The position numbers and the translations under genes were made by a program. A stretch of DNA of 64,000 bases from DASSUW01 sp963740605 (GTDB taxonomy: Bacteria; Actinomycetota; Thermoleophilia; Solirubrobacterales; Solirubrobacteraceae). Positions 16,633 to 25,963 of the stretch are shown piece after piece (the stretch's first letter is position 1; each line of letters starts with the position of its first letter). A model generated the notes under the pieces. The model was not told the origin of the DNA and made no database searches. It worked only from the letters and a program-made list of their open reading frames with translations. The stretch spans positions 186,001-250,000 of the forward strand of contig CAVUFC010000021.1 in the NCBI GenBank assembly GCA_963740605.1. The letters run 5' to 3'.

Positions 16633-18183
16633 ATGACCGCGGTGGCGCCGCACGAGCCCGGCAAGCTGACGGCGCAGGCGGGCCAGGGCGAGACGCTGGG
16701 CGAGCGCGCGCTCGCGGGCGTACGCTGGATGGGTTTCGCCCGCGTGATCGCGGAAACCTGCGCGTTCGTTTCGAGCATCGTCCTCGCGCGTCTGATCGCA
16801 CCCGACGAGTTCGGCCGCACCGCCGTCGCTTTGTTCGTGATCGCGATCGCGGGCGCGGTATCGCAGCAGGGCGTGGGGTCGTTCCTCGTCTCGCATCAGT
16901 CGCCGTCGCCGAGCCACTTCCAGGCGGCATACACGACGGCGGTCCTGATCGGCGCCGCCGGAACGATCCTCACGCTCGCCTTCGCCATCGTCGTGGCACC
17001 GCCGATCTTCGGGGATGGCGTGGCGGGCTTGACCGTGCTCGCGTCACCGGCGTGGCTCCTCGCCGGTCTCGCCGCCGTGCCGGTTGCCCAGCTCCAGCGC
17101 CGACTGCAGTTCGGCCGCCTCGGCGTCACGCAGGCGAGCGCCAGCCTCGCCGGCCCCGTGGCGGCGATCGCGCTCGCGGCGGCAGGCCTGAACGGGGCGG
17201 CTCTGGTGCTCGGGTGGCTGCTCGGCGCCGCAGTCACGGCGGTACTCGCGACGGCGCTCGCGCTTCCACCTTCGCCGCGCTGGCATCGGGACGAGACGCG
17301 CGAGCTGCTCGGGTACGGTGTCCCGGCGTCCGGGTCCTCGGTCCTCTACGCAGGCACCCGGAACGTGGACTACCTGCTTCTGGCAGCGTTCCTCCCGGCG
17401 TTCCAGGTCGGCCTGTACATGCGGGCGTTCGCGCTCGGCTGGGACTACCAGTCGAAGATCAGCACGATTCTCCTGCAGGTCGCATTCCCTGTCCTCTCGC
17501 GCACGACCGACTTCGACGAGATGCGGCGGCTGCGAGCACGGATGATCCGGGTGCACACGGCCGTGCTGTACCCGTTGCTGTTCGGCCTGATCGCCGTCGC
17601 GCCGGAGTTCGTGCCGTGGATGTATGGCGCGCCGTGGGCCGAGGCGGCCCACTACGCCCAGATCCTGGCTGTCGGCGGGATGATCGCCGCCGTGGGCACC
17701 GGCACAGGCCCGCTGCTGCTGGCCGCGGGTCGCCCCCGCGCGCTGTTCGCGTACAACCTGGTCGTCTTCGTCGCCTACGTCGCTGCGGTGCTCGCAGTCG
17801 TCGACGCCGGCCTGACCGCGGTGTGTATCGCCGTCGTTGCCGTCCGGCTCGTGACGTTCGTCGGCCTGCAGTACTTCGTCGTCGAGCGGCAGGTTGGGAT
17901 CCCTGTGCTCGAGACGATCCGCGACGACGTGATTGCCGCCGTCGCCGGTGGCCTCCCGCAGCTGCTCGTGACGTGGCTCGGCGTACAGGCGTGCACGCAC
18001 GCCGGCCTACCGGTCGGGATCGCGATCCTGGTTCCCGGGCTGCTCGGCCTTGGCGTCAATGCGCTCATCGTTCGGACAGTGTTCCCGGACACTTGGGGAG
18101 ATGTGATGCGGCTTGCTACGCGGCTGTCGGACCGTCGAGCGCTTCGTCGTACAGGCGCTCAAGCTCCGCGGCCTGCTGCCTGA
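16633..18183 (+). CDS. lipopolysaccharide/polysaccharide flippase (Wzx-like, MOP superfamily)
   Basis: 516 residues with about 12-14 hydrophobic helices. The N-terminus (ALAGVRWMGFARVI, then ARLIAPDEFGRTAVAL) is typical of polysaccharide exporters that flip undecaprenyl-linked repeat units. ATG 16633 is chosen; upstream codons read through a divergent gene. It belongs with the glycosylphosphotransferase, Wzz-like and ligase-like genes. The last 68 bases overlap the end of the convergent glycosyltransferase gene. Confidence 0.88.
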   Translation: MTAVAPHEPGKLTAQAGQGETLGERALAGVRWMGFARVIAETCAFVSSIVLARLIAPDEFGRTAVALFVIAIAGAVSQQGVGSFLVSHQSPSPSHFQAAYTTAVLIGAAGTILTLAFAIVVAPPIFGDGVAGLTVLASPAWLLAGLAAVPVAQLQRRLQFGRLGVTQASASLAGPVAAIALAAAGLNGAALVLGWLLGAAVTAVLATALALPPSPRWHRDETRELLGYGVPASGSSVLYAGTRNVDYLLLAAFLPAFQVGLYMRAFALGWDYQSKISTILLQVAFPVLSRTTDFDEMRRLRARMIRVHTAVLYPLLFGLIAVAPEFVPWMYGAPWAEAAHYAQILAVGGMIAAVGTGTGPLLLAAGRPRALFAYNLVVFVAYVAAVLAVVDAGLTAVCIAVVAVRLVTFVGLQYFVVERQVGIPVLETIRDDVIAAVAGGLPQLLVTWLGVQACTHAGLPVGIAILVPGLLGLGVNALIVRTVFPDTWGDVMRLATRLSDRRALRRTGAQAPRPAA

Positions 18184-19264
18184 GCTCGAAGTTCGCTCTG
18201 ACGTTTGCTCGCGCCCCTGCGCTCAGCTTCGTCCACAGATCGCCGTCGCTCAGCACGGCGAGCAACTGCTCGGCGAGCGCCGTCACGTCGCCCTCGTCCA
18301 CGAGCAGCCCCGCCGTGTCGCCGATCGCTTCGGGGATCCCGCTGTGGCGCGTGCCGACGACCGGCAGGCCGTGCGCTCCCGCCTCGGGAATCACGGTGGG
18401 GAGGCCTTCGGCGTCTCCGTTGGAGGCGCGGCGGCTGGGGACGCAGAGCACGCGGACTCGTCGTAAATGTCCGGCGACCTCGTCGGGCGTCTGCCATCCG
18501 GTGAAGGTCGCGTTGAGCCCGAGCGCATGCGCGCGCTGCTCGTGGGCCGGGCGAAGCGGGCCGTCGCCGACCACGATGAGCCGCGTACCCGGCGCGCGCG
18601 AGCTCACGTCGGCCATCGCCTCGATGAGATCGCCGAGGCCCTTCTTCTCGACATGCCGCCCGACGAACAGGACGGCGCGCTCCCGCTCGCCGTCGGCCGC
18701 GGCGGCCGGCAGCTGGGTTCCGAGGTGGTGGACGCGCAGCTTCGCGGCCGGCGCGCCCTGGCGGCGCAGCTCGTCGGCGATGAAGCCGGACACCGCGAGC
18801 AGCAGGGTCGCGTGCTCGAAAAGATCGGTGCGGCGGCGCGCGAAGTCCGCCAGGCCGCCGCCTTTGGCGAGCATCGCGTCCTGCGACATCGTCGCGTCGA
18901 AGCCGTGGAACGTGACGACCAGCGGAACGTCGATCCACCGCGCGAGCTCCAGCCCAGTCAAGCCGTCCGGCCCGAAGTGCGCGTGCACGAGCCGGACACC
19001 GTGCGCCCGGCAGCCACGCGCGAGTCGCCCGACCGGGTCGAATCGCGGTAGCCGGCGCCGGAGTGCGCGCCGGCGTGCCCCGCCGGGTGTCGCCAACAGG
19101 ACCTGGCGCCGGGGCAGCTCGAGTCCGTCGCGGCGCCGCTGGCCCACGAACAGCGCCTGGTAGCGCTCCATCGCGAGCGCCTCGCCGCGGATGAACGTCT
19201 CGCTCGGGGCGAGCAGCAGGCGGCGGTATACCGCGACGACGGGTCGATCCGGTGCGCGCGTCAC
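18116..19264 (-). CDS. GT4 family glycosyltransferase
   Basis: 382 residues of a GT-B glycosyltransferase. The N-terminal domain has HAHFGPDG and VTFHGFDA. The C-terminal nucleotide-sugar domain has VLFVGRHVEKKGLGDLIEA, VGDGPLR and the E-x7-E-like block EGLPTVIPEAGAHGLPVVGT. The GTG start overlaps the stop of the upstream GT2 gene (GTGA), so the two are coupled. It resembles GT4 enzymes of exopolysaccharide assembly; donor and acceptor are unknown. Confidence 0.88.
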   Translation of the reverse strand: MTRAPDRPVVAVYRRLLLAPSETFIRGEALAMERYQALFVGQRRRDGLELPRRQVLLATPGGARRRALRRRLPRFDPVGRLARGCRAHGVRLVHAHFGPDGLTGLELARWIDVPLVVTFHGFDATMSQDAMLAKGGGLADFARRRTDLFEHATLLLAVSGFIADELRRQGAPAAKLRVHHLGTQLPAAAADGERERAVLFVGRHVEKKGLGDLIEAMADVSSRAPGTRLIVVGDGPLRPAHEQRAHALGLNATFTGWQTPDEVAGHLRRVRVLCVPSRRASNGDAEGLPTVIPEAGAHGLPVVGTRHSGIPEAIGDTAGLLVDEGDVTALAEQLLAVLSDGDLWTKLSAGARANVRANFELRQQAAELERLYDEALDGPTAA

Positions 19265-20181
19265 CGATCGCGGAGAGTGCCGAATAGCGCGCCGGCGGCG
19301 CGGGGAAGCTGCACCGTGCCGTACTCGGCGAGCCAGACGAGCGCCTTGCGCCCGCGGCCGACACCGAGCCCCTGCAGCCGCTCCCACCCCGGCACGCGGC
19401 GGCGCGGCAGATAGGAGCGTGGGTTGCCGGCCAGCGGCGGCTGCTCGCGGATCGGTCCCGTGCCGACCCGTCCGTAGGCGGCAGTCCCGCGCCCGATCCG
19501 GAAGGCCTTGCGCGCCAGCTCCGGAAGGGTGTCGCGGCTGTCGTGCAGGACGACGGCCTCAGGCGCGTACACCACGCTGGCGCCCGCAGCCCGGGCGCGC
19601 AGGCCGAACTCGAGGTCGCCGCCGGAGCGCAGGCGGCCGTTGAAGCCGCCGAGCTCCTCGACCAGCGCGCGGCGGACAAGCAGGTTGGCCGTCGCAGCGA
19701 AGCCGGTGGTCGCGTACCGCTCCTGGTCGAGGAAGCGGACGCGGTCGACGAGCGCAGCAATCGTCGGCCGCGACGGCAGTGGGACCTCGATGTGGCCCGC
19801 GACAAGGTCCGCGCCGCGCTCGAGCGCAGCAAGGCCTTCGGTCAGCCAGGTCGCCGTCGGCGTACAGTCGGCGTCGGTGAATGCGAGCACCTGGCCCCGG
19901 GCCTCGCCGAGCGCCCGGTTGCGCGCCGCGTACGACCCGCCGCGCCGCGGTTGGCGCAGCACCCGCACGCCAGGCCCGTCCGCCCGATCCGCCGTCCCGT
20001 CGGTCGATGCGTCGTCGACGACGAGTACCTCGTACGGCGCGGACAGCGTCTGTGCCGAGAGCGCGCGCAGCAGCTCGTCGATCCGCGGGCCGCCGTTGCG
20101 CACCGGCACGATCACGGTGACGACGGGGTCGGGTGGGTGCGCTGAGCTCGCTACCACGACGCGCCCTGACTGTAGAGCCAT
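19261..20181 (-). CDS. GT2 family glycosyltransferase
   Basis: 306 residues from ATG 20181. GT-A motifs seen are VTVIVPVRNGG, VLVVDDASTDGTAD and VLAFTDADCTPTATWL (metal-binding DxD region). GGFNGRLRSGGDLEFGLRARAAG follows. The C-terminal fifth is Arg-rich without a clear membrane helix. The head-to-head GT2 gene at 20203 begins only 21 bases away, so the two may share a promoter region. The sugar specificity is unknown. Confidence 0.88.
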   Translation of the reverse strand: MALQSGRVVVASSAHPPDPVVTVIVPVRNGGPRIDELLRALSAQTLSAPYEVLVVDDASTDGTADRADGPGVRVLRQPRRGGSYAARNRALGEARGQVLAFTDADCTPTATWLTEGLAALERGADLVAGHIEVPLPSRPTIAALVDRVRFLDQERYATTGFAATANLLVRRALVEELGGFNGRLRSGGDLEFGLRARAAGASVVYAPEAVVLHDSRDTLPELARKAFRIGRGTAAYGRVGTGPIREQPPLAGNPRSYLPRRRVPGWERLQGLGVGRGRKALVWLAEYGTVQLPRAAGALFGTLRDR

Positions 20182-20202
20182 GGCCGTGGCGCAGCCGCTA
20201 CG

Positions 20203-21420
20203 GTGCGACGCGTCGTGTCGCGTGCCACCGCCAGCGTGATCGTGCCGTTCGGGGGTGACCCGTCCGAGCTCGGCGAGGTGCTGGAGGGCCTGGAGACGCT
20301 GGCCGTCTCCGACGCCGACGAGATCCTCGTCGTCGACAACTCGCTTGGTCAGGACGTCGCCGCCCGACGCAGCCTGCCGGCCCGCGTTCGCGTGCTCCCG
20401 GCGCCGCATGAGCGGTCGTCGTACTACGCCCGCAACGTCGGAGCAGCGGCGGCGGCGGGCGAATGGCTGTGGTTCATGGACGCCGACTGCCGTGCGGCGC
20501 CCGGGACGCTCGACGCCTTCTTCGCCCGGTCGATCGACGCGACCACCGGAGCGATCGCCGGCGAGATCGTCGGGGTGCCCGAGCAGGAGTCTCTGACCGC
20601 CCGCTACTCACGCTGGCGCCGCTACCTCAACCAACAGGACGCCGTCAACGACCCGCGCCGGCCGTTTGCGGCCACTGCCAACCTGCTCGTCCGCCGGGCG
20701 GCGTGGGAGCAGGTCGGCGGCTTCTGCGAGGGGATCCGCTCAGGCGGTGACCGCGAGTTCTGCTGGCGGCTGCAGGCCGCGGGCTGGCGCCTCGGCTATG
20801 TGCCGGAGGCGCTCGTCGAGCATCGGCACCGCACGACGCTGCGGGCGCTTGTGCGCCTGCGGGCGCGCTACGGCGCGTGCGCGGGCTGGCTCGTCCGCCA
20901 CGATGACGTCCCGTTCATGCGGCCGCGGCCCTACTGGCTGGCGCGCCACCTCGCCGTCGCCGCCGCGCACGCGGCGCGGGGCAGGCGCGAGAGCGCCGTT
21001 TTCCATCTGCTCGACGCGGTCATGTTCCTGACGTGGTGTGCCGGCTACCTGCTCGAGAACCGCTCCCCGGCAGTACGGGCACCGGGAGCCGATCCGCATG
21101 TGATCGTCGTCCTCGACGAGTTTCCCGACGAGCACCGGGGCTGGACAGCCGAAGCGGTGCGCGCGGTATCGCCCGCGCGGCTGCGCATCGAGGCACGCCG
21201 CCGCGCCTCCCGGCCGGTGCCTTGGACGCTGCGCGACCTCGACATCCGATACGCCGAGGACGACGGCTTCCTCGCGTCGGCCTGGGAGCGACTGCGGTTG
21301 CTCGTCGCTCGCCGCGCGCTGCGCATTCCCCGCGACGGGGCAGCGCGCGAGGCGCGGATCGCGGACACCACCGCGCGGGTGCTGCGACGACCCACCTCGC
21401 CGGCGCAGCTGGGCTCATAG
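20203..21420 (+). CDS. GT2 family glycosyltransferase
   Basis: 405 residues from GTG 20203; GTG 20215 is an alternative. The GT-A core has ASVIVPFGGD, ILVVDNSLG, WLWFMDADCRAAPG and GGFCEGIRSGGDREFCWRLQAAGW. It shares the FAATANLLVRRA block with the divergent GT2, so the two are likely related by duplication. The C-terminal 130 residues are an additional domain with a small hydrophobic helix pair and a DEFPDEHRGW segment. The end overlaps the convergent GT4 by six bases. Confidence 0.85.
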   Translation: MRRVVSRATASVIVPFGGDPSELGEVLEGLETLAVSDADEILVVDNSLGQDVAARRSLPARVRVLPAPHERSSYYARNVGAAAAAGEWLWFMDADCRAAPGTLDAFFARSIDATTGAIAGEIVGVPEQESLTARYSRWRRYLNQQDAVNDPRRPFAATANLLVRRAAWEQVGGFCEGIRSGGDREFCWRLQAAGWRLGYVPEALVEHRHRTTLRALVRLRARYGACAGWLVRHDDVPFMRPRPYWLARHLAVAAAHAARGRRESAVFHLLDAVMFLTWCAGYLLENRSPAVRAPGADPHVIVVLDEFPDEHRGWTAEAVRAVSPARLRIEARRRASRPVPWTLRDLDIRYAEDDGFLASAWERLRLLVARRALRIPRDGAAREARIADTTARVLRRPTSPAQLGS

Positions 21421-22488
21421 CCGTCCATAGGCGTCCCGAAGCCCCATCGCGACGATCTCCCACGACGCGGCGACGGCGGCGTCCAGCGCGGCGGCTCGCC
21501 GGGTCGCGGGATCGACGGCCGCCAGCCGGTCCACCGCCGCTGCAAGGCCGCGGCCGTCGCGGAAGGTGCTCACGGCGGGCCAGCCGGCGAGCTCGCGCGC
21601 GGCATCCGACTCCGCTGTGATGACCGGGATGCCCTGGCTGAGCCCGAGCAACAGCGTGCCGCTCGAGAACAACTCGTCGTGGTTGACGACCGCAGCATCG
21701 CACGCTCCGTAAAGGTCGGCGACCGCGTCACCGGGGATGCGTCTGAGGTCCAGGTGGACGCGGCCGCTCCCACCGCGTGCGTGCTCGAGCTCGTCGGCGA
21801 GGGCGTCGCCGGACGGCGCTCCGGCGATCAAGAGGTGCAGATCGGTGCGATCGGCCTCCGCGACCATGCGGGTGAGCCCGGCGAGCTGCTTGTAGCGCCG
21901 CACCTGGCCGAACGCGAGCAGCAGGAACGCATTCTCGGGCACCCCGAGGCGGGCTCGCAGCTCGGCGCGCGGCGTTGTCGCCGCGGGGTGGGCGCCGATG
22001 TAATGGCCGTGGGGCACGACGACCAGACGGCCCTCCGCCCGCGGGTAGCGCGCCCGGGTCCGCGCCGCCGCGGCGTGCGAATGCGCGACGAAGACATCGG
22101 CCGTGTGGGCGATCAGGCCGTAGGCCTCGCGCGCCGCCCACGAGGCGTCGCGGTCGTGTGGGCTGAGGTTGTGGACGGTCCAGACGATGCGCACTCGCAA
22201 TAGCCGGCAGGTCGCGAGGCCGAGCGCCACCCGGAGCAGCCGCACGAAATTGAGTCCGACATCCAGGCGCGACGCCGTCACCGGGCGCACCAGGTATTCG
22301 GGCCAGTGGACGTGCATCGCACGGCCGCCCCGGGCGAAGAGCCACACGATCGCGAGTGGGGCGAGCCGGGTCCGCGCCAGCGCCACGCCCAGCGCACTCA
22401 GCGCGTCGGCTGAGCGAGCGAGGTACGGGTTGTCGTCGCGGGGATCCCAGTTTGTGACCCCGACGAGCAGCGGACGGCGACGAATCAT
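21415..22488 (-). CDS. GT4-like glycosyltransferase
   Basis: 357 residues from ATG 22488. GT-B features are VGVTNWDPRDDNPYL at the N-terminus, AMHVHWPEYL, VWTVHNLSPHD, LLLAFGQVRRYKQL and the C-terminal SSGTLLLGLSQGIPVITAES. The fold and motifs are those of family 4 or related glycosyltransferases seen in capsule loci. It starts about 87 bases from the divergent Wzz-like gene. Confidence 0.83.
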   Translation of the reverse strand: MIRRRPLLVGVTNWDPRDDNPYLARSADALSALGVALARTRLAPLAIVWLFARGGRAMHVHWPEYLVRPVTASRLDVGLNFVRLLRVALGLATCRLLRVRIVWTVHNLSPHDRDASWAAREAYGLIAHTADVFVAHSHAAAARTRARYPRAEGRLVVVPHGHYIGAHPAATTPRAELRARLGVPENAFLLLAFGQVRRYKQLAGLTRMVAEADRTDLHLLIAGAPSGDALADELEHARGGSGRVHLDLRRIPGDAVADLYGACDAAVVNHDELFSSGTLLLGLSQGIPVITAESDAARELAGWPAVSTFRDGRGLAAAVDRLAAVDPATRRAAALDAAVAASWEIVAMGLRDAYGRL

Positions 22489-22574
22489 CAGCGCCGCGGG
22501 GATCCTAGATCGACGTCGCGGACACCCTGGATCGAGTCGCGAATCGGGGCGCAGTACCCTCGACGGACGCGGAC

Positions 22575-23384
22575 ATGACGACCTATACACCGCGCACCCC
22601 GCCCCAGCAGCGTCCAGGGGCTTCCGAGACAGACTCGCTGCGGGGCACGCTACGCGGCGTCCTGCGCTCGTGGCCGATCATCCTCCTCGCCGCGCTGATC
22701 GCGGCCGGAGGAGCGGTCGCGTATTCGCTGACGCGCCCGATCAGCTACGAGACGGCCGCGTCGCTGCTCTTCAACAATCCGGGCTACCAGCAGGCGGTTG
22801 CCGGCGGCTACAACCCGGTCGACGCCCAGCGTCGGGCTCGCACCAGCGCGGATCTCATCCGGCTCTCCGCCGTCGCGGATCTTGCGGCGCAGCGGCTGGA
22901 GAACGAACCGGACTTCCATCCCGCCAGCGCCAGCGTGAGACCGCAGTACTCGAGCAGCTCGGACACGATGCAGATCGTTGCGAAGGCGCCGGACCGGAAG
23001 TCGGCCGCGCTGCTCGCCAACGCGACCGCCGCGGCATTCCTCGAGTACCGCAAGCAGACGATCCGCGACTCGCTGCAGGATGCACGCCGAGTGCTGCGAG
23101 CGCAGATCAAACGCGCTCCGACGAAGGCCGAGCGGCGGCTTCTGGTTGGCAAGCGGAACAACCTGGACGCGATGGAGGCGCTCGACAACGACGGGGTGCA
23201 AATCGTGCAGCCGGCCGCTGTCCCCGGAGTGCCGATCGCTCAGGAGACGGTGCGCAACGGGCTGATCGCGGCCGTGCTCGGCCTGCTCGTCGGCGTGGCG
23301 ATCGCGCTGCTGCGGATGCGCGAGCCTGAGCCGCCACCTTCTGATCCGTGGGCTGACGAGAACGGATCGCGAGAGCCGAGCTGA
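22575..23384 (+). CDS. Wzz-like polysaccharide chain-length/co-polymerase protein
   Basis: 269 residues. A first transmembrane helix near residues 35-52 is followed by a periplasmic-type domain that includes a long helix. A second transmembrane helix lies near residues 229-248, followed by a short cytoplasmic tail. This is the Wzz/GumC topology that controls polymer length with Wzy. No tyrosine-kinase domain is attached. It is followed at once by the ligase/polymerase-like gene, so the two probably form one operon. Confidence 0.85.
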   Translation: MTTYTPRTPPQQRPGASETDSLRGTLRGVLRSWPIILLAALIAAGGAVAYSLTRPISYETAASLLFNNPGYQQAVAGGYNPVDAQRRARTSADLIRLSAVADLAAQRLENEPDFHPASASVRPQYSSSSDTMQIVAKAPDRKSAALLANATAAAFLEYRKQTIRDSLQDARRVLRAQIKRAPTKAERRLLVGKRNNLDAMEALDNDGVQIVQPAAVPGVPIAQETVRNGLIAAVLGLLVGVAIALLRMREPEPPPSDPWADENGSREPS

Positions 23385-23385
23385 G

Positions 23386-24733
23386 GTGAGCGCAGCACCC
23401 CTGGCGGGAGCGACGCGCTACCGTGGCTGGCCCGCCGCGGGGGTCGCGCTGGCGGTTGCCGCGCCGATCGGGGTGGCGGCCGTCGCCGCGCCCACGGTCG
23501 CGGCCGCCGCCACGGGCGGGATCGTCCTCGCCGCGATCGTGGCCCGAGCACCCGCACTCTTCCTCGGCTTTGCCTTCGTCGCGCTCGCCTACTCGCCGGA
23601 GTACCTCGACTCGAGCCTCGGGCCGCTGACGCGGCCCGAGCTGCAGAAGGGACTGATCTACGTCGGTCTGCTCGCGATGGCGTTGGTTCGCGGCGTCGAT
23701 CCGCGGCGCATCCTGCCCGTGTTCGCCTACGCCGTGCTCGCCGTGCTCGGCTATCTGCACGGCGATCTCGCGCTGGGGCTGACCGAGCAGCAGATGGCAT
23801 CGACGTTCGTGACGCTGACCGCCGGCTGGATCGCGATCGCGATTCGGTGGGACTGGCGGCGCGACGCGCGCTATCTGAAGGTCCTCTGCTGCATCGCGCC
23901 GCTCTGCGTCGCGCTCGGCGTGCTGCTGAACGCGGCAGGCCTGCACGCGTTGTGGGACACCCCGACCAGCTTCGATGCGTCGTACCGATTGCGCGGAGCG
24001 TCGATCGCGGCCCAGCTCGGCCTCACCGCGTTCGGCGGTAGTGCCGTCGCGTACGTCGCGTGGCGCCTGCTCCGCTGGCGCCCCGCGCTGTGGCTGCTCA
24101 GCGGCCAACGCGGCGATCCTGGCGCTCACGGTCACGCGCGGCGCGGCGATCGCGTTCGCCATCGCCGCCGTCGTACCGGCGCTGCGGTTCGCGTTGCTGC
24201 CGCTCGCCCGTCGACCGCGGATCGCACTCCTGCGGCTCGGTGCCGTGGCGATCGTCGTCGTGCTCGCCGGGGCGACGGTGATTCCCAAGCTCGAGTCCCG
24301 AAACAGCGGTGGCCGGTACTACGTGGGGACGGGCACCATCGACGACCCGACGAGCGGCCGTTCGTCAGCGTCGTCTGAGTTCTACGCGATCGCGAAAGAG
24401 TCACCGCTCTTTGGGCATGGGCTCGGTTCCGGGCCGATCACGAGGATCCATCAGCAGGGGTTTCTCGCGCAGCACAACGAGTATCTGCGCTTCTTCCTCG
24501 AGGGCGGCTATATCGGCGGCGGCGTCGTGGTGCTGGCGATCGTGCTGGCGATCGGCACTTGCGTCGCCCTCGCGCCCCGCTCGATCAGGTTCGAGCTCGC
24601 CGGCGTGGGGGTCGCGCTCGCGTCGCTGTCGTTCATCGACAACACGCTGACGTCGATCAACCTGATCGTGCCGCTGGGCATGATGTTCGGTCTCGCCGCG
24701 GCGTCGGGACGCGAGCTGCCGCCCGACGTCTGA
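23386..24733 (+). pseudogene. O-antigen ligase/polymerase-like membrane protein, frameshifted as read
   Basis: From GTG 23386 the first 240 residues are a string of hydrophobic helices ending at LWLLSGQ. Near 24103 the frame is lost, and the homology continues one base over with NAAILALTVTRGAAIAFA. The conserved Wzy/WaaL region follows (FGHGLGSGPITR, QHNEYLRFFLEGGYIG). Removing a single base joins the two parts into a normal protein of about 448 residues. The family polymerises or ligates repeat units at the outer membrane face. Whether the break is real or an assembly error cannot be told here. Confidence 0.75.
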
Positions 24734-24735
24734 CC

Positions 24736-25963
24736 GTGATCGTCCTTCAAGTAAACAAGTTCTTCCATCCGCGCGCCGGAGCCGACAACCTGTTCCTGCG
24801 GACGTGCGATCTGCTGCGCGCCCACGGGCACCAGGTCGTCGACTTCGCGATGCGGCATCCGGCGAACCTGGCGTCACCGTACGAGCGCTACTTCGCGCCC
24901 GAGCGATCGTACGAGTCTGGTTCGCGTCTCGACCTCCGCATCCGCGATGCGGGGGCGTCGGTCTACTCGTGGAAGGCTCGACGGGCGTTGGGCGCGCTGC
25001 TGGACGAGCATCCGCCGCAGGTCGCCCATCTGCACAACGTCTACCACCAGCTCACGCTGTCGGTCGTCGACGAGCTCGCCGCGCGCCGGATCCCGATCGT
25101 GCTGACGCTGCACGACTGGAAGGTTGCCTGCCCGGCATACACACTGTTCACCGAGGGTGCGCCGTGCCGGCGTTGCGTGCGCGGCAGCGTGATCAACGCG
25201 GTCCGTCACCGCTGCGTGAAGGACTCCGCGCTGGCCAGCGCGCTGGCGGCCGGCGAGGCCGCGGTCGCGCGTCGGCGCGCCACGTACGCGAAGGTCCAGC
25301 GTTTCATCGCGCCAAGTCGCTTCGCGGTCGGCGTCGCGTCCGAGGCCGGGATCGCGCCCGATCGCATCGTTTACGTACCGAACTTCCTGCCCGACGCCGA
25401 GCTCGTCGACGCTCCGTCCGGGCCGCGGGCCCCCGCGGTTCTGTACGCCGGAAGGCTTGACGCGACCAAGGGAATCCACAGTTGCTCGCCGCCTGGGAGC
25501 ACGTTCAAGCGGACGCGAAGCTTCGGATCGCCGGCCACGGCGAGCTTGAGAACGAGATAAGAAGGGCGGCGGCGCGCGACCCGCGCATCGAGTACCTTGG
25601 CCGCATCGAACCGGCGGAGATGGGGATTCAGTTCGATCAGGCGCGGGTGGTCGTCCTGCCATCGGTGTGGGAGGACAACGGCCCGCTCGTCATCCTCGAG
25701 GCGCAGGCGCGGGGCGCTGCGCTGATCGTCAGCGATCGCGGAGGCCCCCCGAGTTCGTGTCCGACGGGGAGTCGGGATTGGTGGTCGCTGGCGGCGACGT
25801 TGACGCGCTCGCTACAGCCATGGACCGGCTGCTGGCGGATCCGCTCGAGGCGCAGCGCCTGGGAGCGCGTGCCCGCCACGACGTGCTGGAGGAGCACACC
25901 GCCGCTCGCCATTACGAACGTCTGATGTCGGTCTACGAAAGTGCACGGTCGGAGGACCTATGA
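24736..25963 (+). pseudogene. GT4 family glycosyltransferase, two frameshifts as read
   Basis: The GTG at 24736 starts VIVLQVNKFFHPRAGADNLF, typical of GT4 enzymes, with HNVYHQLTLSVVDEL, TLHDWKVACPAY and a CxxC pair near residue 150. The frame is lost near 25480 after YAGRLDATKGIHS and again near 25748 inside a run of six C. The pieces LAAWEHVQADAKLRIAGHGE and PEFVSDGESGLVVAGGDVDA complete the C-terminal domain. Adding one base at each site restores about 410 residues. The homopolymer at the second site favours a sequence error there. Confidence 0.75.

Noticed and set aside
14993..16930. 645-codon frame spanning two methyltransferases
   Set aside because: Only its C-terminal part is a real gene; the upstream part is out-of-frame sequence of the next methyltransferase.
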